A stretch of 29,102 nucleotides of DNA from CAWKZT01 sp963854565 (GTDB lineage: Bacteria > Actinomycetota > Acidimicrobiia > Acidimicrobiales > JAHEJN01), in assembly GCA_963854565.1 (NCBI GenBank), contig CAWKZT010000005.1, positions 1 through 29,102 of the forward strand, read 5' to 3'. Positions 23,494-29,102 of the stretch are shown in pieces. How positions within the stretch are numbered: the stretch's first letter is position 1; each line of letters starts with the position of its first letter. Position numbers and translations under genes: made by a program. A model generated the notes under the pieces. It saw only the letters and a list, made by a program, of their open reading frames with translations. It was not told where the DNA came from and ran no database searches.

Positions 23494-24609
23494 ATGGCTG
23501 AACATTACGACGTCCTTGGTGTGGCACAGACCTCATCGGCCGACGAAATCAAAAAGGCGTACCGCAAACTGGCGCGCCAATATCATCCCGATACCAATCC
23601 CGGCGATGCCGGGGCCGAGGCGAAGTTTAAAGACATCGCCAATGCTTACGAGGTGTTGGGCGACGGTGAGCGTCGTCAGCGCTACGACCGCTTTGGGGAC
23701 GATGGCCTGGGCGGACAAGGCGGCCAACAGCAGTCAGGAGCGGGTGACATCAGCGACCTGTTTGGCGCATTCTTTGGTGGCAATAGCCCCTTCGGTGGTG
23801 GGGGTCAGCGCGGACCGAGCGGGCCGCCGCGTGGAGCAGATCTTGAGGCATCGGTTTCGATCACGCTCGAAGATGTTGTGGCTGGAACAACCGAAGAGGT
23901 CGAGGTTCGTACCGCGGTTGCATGTGAGCCATGCGAAGGCACGGGCTCCGACGATGGCACTACCGCTACCTGCACACAGTGTGGGGGAGCGGGGGCGGTG
24001 CGTCAGATGCGCCAGTCGATTTTGGGGCAGATGGTTTCAACGGTCACCTGCGATCGTTGTGGCGGACTGGGCACCGAGATTGCGACACCATGTTCTACCT
24101 GTGGTGGCGAAGGCCGCGAGATTAAGACCAAGACCTACACCGTCGAGGTTCCCCAGGGTGTTGATCACGGCACCACGTTGCGACTTACCGGCCGGGGTGC
24201 TGCAGGCGTTCGTGGTGGAGCACACGGCGATCTTTACGTGCACATACAGGTGGCGCCGCACAAGCGATTCCATCGTGATGGCGTCGATTTAATTGAGGAC
24301 CTTCACGTTCCCATGACGCAAGCATCGCTGGGAGCGAAGTTCCCCTATCTGACCATTGACGGCGAGACCGAACTTGAAGTCCGGCCCGGCGCGGGTTCCG
24401 GTGACGTGCTTACGGTGCGCAATGCGGGTGTTCCTTCGCTGCGGGGCCGCGGTCGTGGGCACCTTCGTGTGCGCTTAGTCGTTGACACACCAACCGATCT
24501 GACCGACGAGGAAGATGCGCTGTTGCGCGAACTTGCCGAGCGTCGGGGTGAGCAAGTTGCCGAAAAGGGCAGCAAGTGGGTGGACAAAATCCGGTCGGCG
24601 TTTACCTAA
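23494..24609 (+). CDS. dnaJ: Chaperone protein DnaJ
   Basis: DnaJ delivers unfolded proteins to DnaK and stimulates its ATPase. The 371-residue protein is a complete type I DnaJ: J domain with HPD at 31-33, a glycine/phenylalanine-rich stretch (about 75-115), and a zinc domain with four CxxCxGxG-type repeats (CEPCEGTG, CTQCGGAG, CDRCGGLG, CSTCGGEG), then the client-binding domains. dnaK and grpE are not in the window; this gene-after-hrcA type is often the second DnaJ of actinobacteria, but the assignment as DnaJ2 is an inference. It abuts hrcA and rsmE with no spacer. Confidence 0.98.
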   Translation: MAEHYDVLGVAQTSSADEIKKAYRKLARQYHPDTNPGDAGAEAKFKDIANAYEVLGDGERRQRYDRFGDDGLGGQGGQQQSGAGDISDLFGAFFGGNSPFGGGGQRGPSGPPRGADLEASVSITLEDVVAGTTEEVEVRTAVACEPCEGTGSDDGTTATCTQCGGAGAVRQMRQSILGQMVSTVTCDRCGGLGTEIATPCSTCGGEGREIKTKTYTVEVPQGVDHGTTLRLTGRGAAGVRGGAHGDLYVHIQVAPHKRFHRDGVDLIEDLHVPMTQASLGAKFPYLTIDGETELEVRPGAGSGDVLTVRNAGVPSLRGRGRGHLRVRLVVDTPTDLTDEEDALLRELAERRGEQVAEKGSKWVDKIRSAFT

Positions 24610-25299
24610 ATGGCTACGGGCGGTCCGGACGGCCAGGGCGGGCCGCATGTTTTTGTTCGCGATGTCCACGTGCCTGTGGTGGCGGCCGAAGATCACCATC
24701 ATCTAGCGAAGTCGCTGCGCTTGCGCGATGGCGATCCGTTGACGGTTTCCGATGGGCAGGGCAAGTGGCGCGAGTGCCTATTTGGTGAGCAAGTCGAACC
24801 CACCGGCGAAGTTATCGTGGCGACCCCTTCGCCGTATCCCGTCGCGGTGGGATTCGCATTGATTAAGGGCGGTCGGCCCGAACTCGTGGTGCAAAAACTC
24901 ACCGAGTTGGGGGTTGACACCATCGTGGCCTTCGAGGCCCGTCATTCGGTGGTGCGGTGGAACGAGGCGAAGCGCATAGCTAATGTCGAACGCTGGCGCA
25001 AGGTGGCTCGTGAAGCGTCGATGCAGTGTCGCAGGGTGTTTCTTCCTGACGTACAACCGGTGGCAGATTTGGGTGAACTGTTAGCGGCTGGTGCGGTGTT
25101 GGCGGATCGCGACGGTCAACACCCCTTGGCCGAGGCACGGTTTGTCCTTATTGGGCCCGAGGGTGGCTGGCATGTTGACGAGCGCAACGGTGCTCCGGCA
25201 GTACACCTGGGCGATCAGGTTTTGCGAGCGGAAACGGCCGCGATTACCGCGGGAGTGCTAACTACGGCTATCCGGTCGGGGATTGTTTCGGCGAGCTAG
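24610..25299 (+). CDS. rsmE: 16S rRNA (uracil-1498-N3)-methyltransferase RsmE
   Basis: RsmE methylates U1498 of 16S rRNA. The 229-residue protein has an N-terminal PUA-like part with HHLAKSLRLRDGDPL, then the SPOUT knot with LIKGGRPELVVQKLTELGV, RWRKVAREASMQCRR, LIGPEGGW and VLRAETAAI, all hallmarks of the family. The ATG follows the dnaJ TAA directly. Its TAG stop shares a CTAG palindrome with the stop of the convergent lipoprotein gene. Confidence 0.96.
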   Translation: MATGGPDGQGGPHVFVRDVHVPVVAAEDHHHLAKSLRLRDGDPLTVSDGQGKWRECLFGEQVEPTGEVIVATPSPYPVAVGFALIKGGRPELVVQKLTELGVDTIVAFEARHSVVRWNEAKRIANVERWRKVAREASMQCRRVFLPDVQPVADLGELLAAGAVLADRDGQHPLAEARFVLIGPEGGWHVDERNGAPAVHLGDQVLRAETAAITAGVLTTAIRSGIVSAS

Positions 25300-26162
25300 A
25301 GGCACAAACCGTCGCCATTAACACCACGAAGGCAAATAGCGGTGCGCTCGACTGTCTTGAGGCCAACGTCGGAGGAGCCCTCGTCTTCTTGCAAGAAGAA
25401 GTGCAGACGCCAGCCTTTGAGAGCATCGTCACCCAAGCCAATGAGATCGATAGTGCCCTCGATGAGGTCGCCGAATGTGTATTCGCCTTGGCGACTGACC
25501 ACAGTGGGTGGTTCGACGCTTGCATGGTGCGCTACTACGTCGCCGATCACGTTGATTACGGACCCGAAAGGAATGGAACCGACGCCGGCCACAATTTCAG
25601 CAGTCGCGTCATCGGTGCGTCCAAGGAAGCCAAGGTTGTAGGCATTGGCCCATCCGGTGACACCGTCGGCGGTAATTTCGTACCAAAGTCCGCTGGCGTC
25701 AAGGAGACAGGCGAGGCCGGTAGCCAGGACGTCTTCACGATCATTTGCGAGTTGTTGTAGCGCTGGGTCGCCCGAGGCCGGTGCGGCAAGTACGGGGAGC
25801 GTTCCGCCTGTGTCGGGATCCTGGTAGTCCATTCCAACTACGGCGAGAACGTCACCGGCCGAGGCAAAGCCTTCGAAGTCCCCGCATGCGCTGAGGTCAA
25901 CAACCGGTGCGGGAGGTACCGGCGTGGCGGTTGGTTCGGGCGTAGCCGTAGGAACCGCTGTCGGTTCGGGGGTCGCGGTCGGCTCTGGGGTCGCGGTTGG
26001 TTCGGACGTCGGAACTTCGGTTGGTTCTTCCGCCGGAGTTGGTTCGGCTGGCGTAGCGGTCGCGTCGGCCGCAGCAGTTACCTCTAGAGACGGGCCGCCG
26101 CTGCAAGCACTAGCAAATAGTGCTACGGCAAAGATGGCAATGGGGATACGAAAGGGGCGCAT
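25296..26162 (-). CDS. Lipoprotein with Pro/Thr-rich linker, extracellular
   Basis: The 288-residue protein starts with a signal peptide ending ALFASAC, where the cysteine would be lipidated, followed by a proline/threonine/alanine/glutamate-rich linker of about 55 residues built from TPEPTA-type units. The remaining 200 residues hold weak signs of a bacterial SH3-like domain around LWYEITADGVTGWANAYNLGFLG, a pattern found in envelope proteins that bind peptidoglycan. Function is unknown. ATG 26162 has AGGAG 7 nt upstream. The linker would extend the domain away from the membrane or wall. It is convergent with rsmE, with overlapping stops and no visible terminator. Confidence 0.8.
   Translation of the reverse strand: MRPFRIPIAIFAVALFASACSGGPSLEVTAAADATATPAEPTPAEEPTEVPTSEPTATPEPTATPEPTAVPTATPEPTATPVPPAPVVDLSACGDFEGFASAGDVLAVVGMDYQDPDTGGTLPVLAAPASGDPALQQLANDREDVLATGLACLLDASGLWYEITADGVTGWANAYNLGFLGRTDDATAEIVAGVGSIPFGSVINVIGDVVAHHASVEPPTVVSRQGEYTFGDLIEGTIDLIGLGDDALKGWRLHFFLQEDEGSSDVGLKTVERTAICLRGVNGDGLCL
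25928..26015 (-). repeat. Short degenerate tandem repeat in the lipoprotein linker
   Basis: Units of roughly 12-18 bases encode repeated Thr-Pro-Glu-Pro-Thr-Ala in the linker. On the plus strand they read as near-repeats of GGTTCGG and GGTCGCGGT. Copies differ in the third codon position, so they have drifted under protein-level constraint rather than being recently slipped. Confidence 0.7.
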
Positions 26163-26264
26163 GACAATCTCCTAGTGATGTAAGAACGTACCGCGTGGTT
26201 ACCAGTGTTTCAGGATTCGGGTGAAGGTTGTGGTCAACCCTCGATGTTTTGGCTTGTTGGCTGG

Positions 26265-27317
26265 TCAGCTTGAGTAGTGCTTAGCAACAACATCGGGGTA
26301 GCTGCGGCGGAAATAGTTCCACAACTGACTCCCATAGGTGTCGGGCATGTGTTCGGAACTCATGTCGGCAACGCCCGCGTTGGTTTCGGCTGCTTGAGCC
26401 ATGAAGCCGGCCGCGGTATGGCGTGGGCTTGCGGCGACCGCGTCGGCGAAGGACTCGGCAAGAGGGAGCGGGGCCAGCGAGGTGTGCAATGAAGGGCCGT
26501 GAAAGTAGCCAGCCGAGAAGCGGGTCTGCTCGGTGATGACACGGTGCGGTGTGGCGACGAGGTAGTTCTGCGAGATACCTTGCAGCATCTCGCCCAGATT
26601 GATGACGAAAGCATCCGGCACAATCGGTACTGGGATCCAGTCGCCAGATGGACTCTGCACTTCTAAACCGGGTGTCTGCCCAGCCGCAAGAACGGTGAGG
26701 AACCCAGCGTCGTGGTGGGCGTTGACACCGGCTGCCCCTGCCGGTGTGGGTGGATAGTGGATGAACTTGGTGAGCGACATGCACTCTTCGCCAAACAGGT
26801 TGCGAAGGTGATCTTCGGTGAGACCAAGCCCCATCGATAGTGCGCCGAGAATCTCATCGGCTAGAGAGCCAAGCTTGGCGAACCACTCCAACGTTAGATC
26901 CTTGAAACCAGGCAAGACCTCGTCGGGCAACCATTGGTTTGGTCCAAGTAAACGCAGGTAATTGGGATCGACATCACCGTCGCGTGCTGGGTGTTCGCTC
27001 CAGGTGTCGACCTGTTCGCGCATATCAGGGCGGTTGTTGGTGTATTCCGAACCGACTTTTTCCCAACCTCGAAAGTGACGTGAGTTGTTCTTGTCGATGA
27101 GCAATTTCTGGCCAGTAGGAAGCGCAAACAAATCCTGCATCATGTCGAAGACCGATGTGGTGAACGAGGACTCAATCCCATGATTCACGACCATGAAGAA
27201 TCCAACGTTGTGGCAGATGTCGATTAGTTCGGCGACGAAAGCATCGCGTTCGGTGGCGCTGCCGTGCCAACGAGACCAATCCATAATCGGAATCTCGGAG
27301 AAATTTTCGTCAGCCAC
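26265..27317 (-). CDS. Isopenicillin-N-synthase-like 2-oxoglutarate/Fe(II) oxygenase
   Basis: The 350-residue protein has the double-stranded beta-helix of this oxygenase family. Iron ligands are H201 and D203 in NAHHDAGFLTVL and H258 in ATPHRV; R266 and S268 in RFSAG form the RxS anchor for the 2-oxoglutarate carboxylate. The N-terminus, SEIPIMDWSRW and NVGFFMVVNHGIES, is typical. The presence of RxS favours 2-oxoglutarate use, and the family name does not imply an antibiotic. There is no biosynthetic cluster around it. Start is GTG 27317 and no clear ribosome binding site is seen. It is the last minus-strand gene before the composition change. Confidence 0.9.
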   Translation of the reverse strand: MADENFSEIPIMDWSRWHGSATERDAFVAELIDICHNVGFFMVVNHGIESSFTTSVFDMMQDLFALPTGQKLLIDKNNSRHFRGWEKVGSEYTNNRPDMREQVDTWSEHPARDGDVDPNYLRLLGPNQWLPDEVLPGFKDLTLEWFAKLGSLADEILGALSMGLGLTEDHLRNLFGEECMSLTKFIHYPPTPAGAAGVNAHHDAGFLTVLAAGQTPGLEVQSPSGDWIPVPIVPDAFVINLGEMLQGISQNYLVATPHRVITEQTRFSAGYFHGPSLHTSLAPLPLAESFADAVAASPRHTAAGFMAQAAETNAGVADMSSEHMPDTYGSQLWNYFRRSYPDVVAKHYSS

Positions 27318-27820
27318 AAGGGTGAGACTAGCTGCGCCTGGATAGCTGGCGAAACCAGGTAGGAGGAGCGTGCCGATAGGAACAACGTGGATTCAACGCT
27401 CACCCACATGCCCTTACACCTCAGCGCTTGACTGACTGAGCGATTGCATCTGCTGCACCAGATCAACCGGCTTGCTTTGGAGATGCCGAGGCTTTGCTGT
27501 CCTATACAGAACCTGGCGGGAAGGGTCAGGGAATCTTGGTCCGCGATAAGTAAACATTATCGCGGCCGAATGTCTGCCCCGAGCGCAAACGCCTAAGTTC
27601 GCCGGTCAGGTGATCATTATCAGCTGTAAATTTCGTAGGCGGCGAAGTGTGCTGGTCAGCCTGCCGAGTTACCGGCCATCGAAATCTGATGTCTCTTGCT
27701 GATGTCCTCTGGCTTCGGCGATAGGTGTCGGCTAATATCCGGATGGGCGTCCATTGAAGACAGCTCTATGCGACAGTCTTTGGCAGCAGCCTTAGGCGGA
27801 TGAAAGTGTGACCCTCCCAA
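27318..27820. other. 503-base stretch without a convincing gene
   Basis: All frames were read through; each has stops, odd codon use or no start, and no family was recognised. It must hold the upstream regions of the divergent oxygenase and helicase-type genes. The most notable structure is the inverted repeat at 27541-27565. CATTATC occurs twice (27555-27561 and 27613-27619). No tRNA or att-like tRNA end was seen. Confidence 0.6.
27541..27565. promoter_or_regulatory. Perfect 9-bp inverted repeat (operator-, site- or hairpin-like)
   Basis: CCGCGATAA (27541-27549) and TTATCGCGG (27557-27565) are exact reverse complements separated by 7 bases. There is no T-run, so a terminator is less likely than a dimeric-regulator site or a recombination-associated sequence. 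It lies about 255 bases before the helicase-type gene and about 224 bases beyond the oxygenase start. Confidence 0.55.
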
Positions 27821-29102
27821 ATGGCGACAGGTGTAGACAGCGGTGAGACGGTGGAAGCTGAACGAGAAAAAGTCGTTAGGTTGTTCAAATTTCTGGCTGA
27901 GTTGGCGCAACTTGGTTTAACACCAGTAAACACAATCGATCAGTACAACCAAGCACTTCCGGTAAATGAAGTTGTTCCAGACATTGAAAAAATTGGCACT
28001 CCACAGGACGCAGACTGGTTCACAGTACAGCGCGTGCGCTTGCCGCCTCGACCAGACGTTCCTGAAATTCTTGAGCGGTGGTTATTGGATGTAGAGCTAG
28101 ACGATTGGCAGGAATTGCCACGGCCCTTGAACGAAATCGCCGAATTAGTAAATGATGTTGATGATGACGGAAGCCGGGTAAGTTTCATTTCGACGCTTCA
28201 ATTTCTTGACTTTCCCGAGCCCATGGCCGCATGGACTGAGTTCGAGAAAGATTGGAAAACATGGGCCGAGCGGCGACAGGCGCTTGACCCAAAATGGCAG
28301 GCGTATGAAAAACTGTTCTCAATGCATGGCCGGGCCCTGGAACTCGGCGAACAGTTCGAAGTATTTCTTGGCGTAGGTCTGTTGTCTTGGAGAACAGAGA
28401 AAAAGATCATTCAGCGCCATCTCGTGACCGCTGCGGTCGAGCTTGACCTTGACGATAAAACTGGAGCTATCAGCGTCCGACCGGACCAAATTTCGGGACG
28501 TGGAACATGTCTGGAACAAGACATGGTTCCAGCGCAGTTGCGGCCCCCGCCCGAAAGGGTTGAGAGTATCGAACAAGCAATCGCTGAAGCCGATGGTCCA
28601 TTTGATGTGGAGCCGATAAGCGATGCCTTACGATCATGGGTACTAACGGCATCGGCTGACGGCCAGTACGATTCGACTTGGGAAAAGCCGCAACCGACTC
28701 ATGCCCCACTGGTCACACAGACGCCAATGCTTTGTCTTCGCAAACGTACCTTCCGCGATCTTGAGGCAACATATGCGAACATTATTGAACAGTTGGAAGG
28801 GTCAGTTGAAATCCCGGGGACTGTGCTAGATCTTATTAAATCGACCGGAGCCTCCCTCGACACCGGAGATGATGTCAGCCCGTGGATCGATACTGACAAG
28901 CGCATATTCTTTCCGCTACCAGCAAACGACCAACAGCGGCAGATTGTTAGAGATCTAGAGCACCGGCGGGGCCTTGTTGTACAAGGGCCGCCCGGCACTG
29001 GAAAGAGTCAGACAATAGCGAACCTGATTTGCCATTCTCTATCCACGGGTAAACGCGTTCTGGTTACCAGCCACGCACCGCGTGCGTTGCAAGTGCTACA
29101 GG
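27821..29102 (+). CDS. Partial superfamily 1 helicase-type ATPase, probably defence-related, cut by the window end
   Basis: The frame is open from ATG 27821 (or GTG 27851) to the last base, over 427 codons, so the gene is longer than the window shows. The N-terminal 350 residues are acidic, helix-rich and unfamiliar (for example RVRLPPRPDVPEILERWL). Then comes FPLPANDQQRQIVRDLEHR, a Q-motif-like stretch, and Walker A GPPGTGKSQT with NLICHSLSTGKRVLVTSHA after it, the layout of DNA2/NAM7-like SF1 helicases. Large helicases of this kind, often with nuclease domains at the far end, occur in defence islands; that role is inferred. Codons are clearly richer in A/T than in the genes upstream, suggesting transfer. 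Helicase motifs beyond Ia are off the edge. Confidence 0.75.
   Translation, partial: MATGVDSGETVEAEREKVVRLFKFLAELAQLGLTPVNTIDQYNQALPVNEVVPDIEKIGTPQDADWFTVQRVRLPPRPDVPEILERWLLDVELDDWQELPRPLNEIAELVNDVDDDGSRVSFISTLQFLDFPEPMAAWTEFEKDWKTWAERRQALDPKWQAYEKLFSMHGRALELGEQFEVFLGVGLLSWRTEKKIIQRHLVTAAVELDLDDKTGAISVRPDQISGRGTCLEQDMVPAQLRPPPERVESIEQAIAEADGPFDVEPISDALRSWVLTASADGQYDSTWEKPQPTHAPLVTQTPMLCLRKRTFRDLEATYANIIEQLEGSVEIPGTVLDLIKSTGASLDTGDDVSPWIDTDKRIFFPLPANDQQRQIVRDLEHRRGLVVQGPPGTGKSQTIANLICHSLSTGKRVLVTSHAPRALQVLQ

Noticed and set aside
23516..24292. 258-residue open frame on the plus strand within dnaJ
   Set aside because: It is the shifted frame of dnaJ, which has an unbroken, motif-complete product.
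25253..25261. GAGTGCTAA, identical to the right half of the CIRCE operator
   Set aside because: The left half is absent at the required distance and the site lies inside the end of rsmE.
25924..26175. 83-residue Val/Gly/Ser repeat protein on the plus strand
   Set aside because: It is the mirror image of the Pro/Thr linker of the lipoprotein on the other strand.
27609..27620. TGATCATTATCA, a short imperfect palindrome
   Set aside because: Its 4-base arms are short enough to occur by chance in sequence of this composition.
27656..27910. 84-residue minus-strand frame in the gene-poor stretch
   Set aside because: It overlaps the start of the helicase-type gene, has no ribosome binding site and matches nothing recognised.

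Overview
The window looks like a chromosomal piece of an actinobacterium, most likely a member of the class Acidimicrobiia (inference). The supporting signs are a moderately high G+C sequence with frequent GTG starts and many 1-8 nt start/stop overlaps, an F420-dependent LLM-family oxidoreductase, a PAC2-family protein, an LCP/LytR_C-type membrane protein between nadD and rsfS, and an S20 gene opposite lepA-hrcA-dnaJ-rsmE. No species can be named from the sequence alone. 

Layout. Positions 1-254 hold a 22-nt poly-C run and no convincing gene. At 255-3194 (+) lie nadD, an LCP-like protein, rsfS and an EamA transporter. At 3213-5326 (+) an O-acetylhomoserine sulfhydrylase overlaps an alpha/beta hydrolase. 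At 5438-8317 (-) sits a compact accessory cassette: a beta-class DNA methyltransferase with an extra C-terminal nuclease-like domain, a 111-residue protein and a 336-residue candidate endonuclease, all coupled by overlaps. It reads as a restriction-modification or related defence system that I cannot match to a named family. It is followed on the same strand by ybaK and tRNA-Ala(GGC), and divergently by leuS. At 11582-14717 (-) an aminoglycoside-phosphotransferase-fold protein, a PAC2 protein, an F420 oxidoreductase and a truncated GNAT fragment form one operon. At 14827-20102 (+) come a thioredoxin with a YbbN-like tail, a small HExxH protein, comEA, a shortened comEC, a FolP2-like dihydropteroate synthase homologue and holA. 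After the oppositely oriented rpsT, the run lepA-hrcA-dnaJ-rsmE (20679-25299, +) is read without gaps. A proline/threonine-rich lipoprotein and an isopenicillin-N-synthase-like dioxygenase follow on the minus strand. 

The right end changes character. About 500 bases without a convincing gene, including a perfect 9-bp inverted repeat, precede a large open frame that runs off the window and has just reached a Walker A motif. Its codons are visibly richer in A and T, and it looks like a superfamily 1 helicase-type ATPase of the kind found in defence islands. 

How the genes work together. Most of the window is housekeeping: NAD synthesis, ribosome silencing, tRNA charging and proofreading, DNA polymerase clamp loading, translation fidelity and the heat-shock chaperone set. 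A competence-type DNA-uptake pair (comEA/comEC) is also present. The two parts most likely to repay attention are the methyltransferase cassette and the partial helicase at the right edge.
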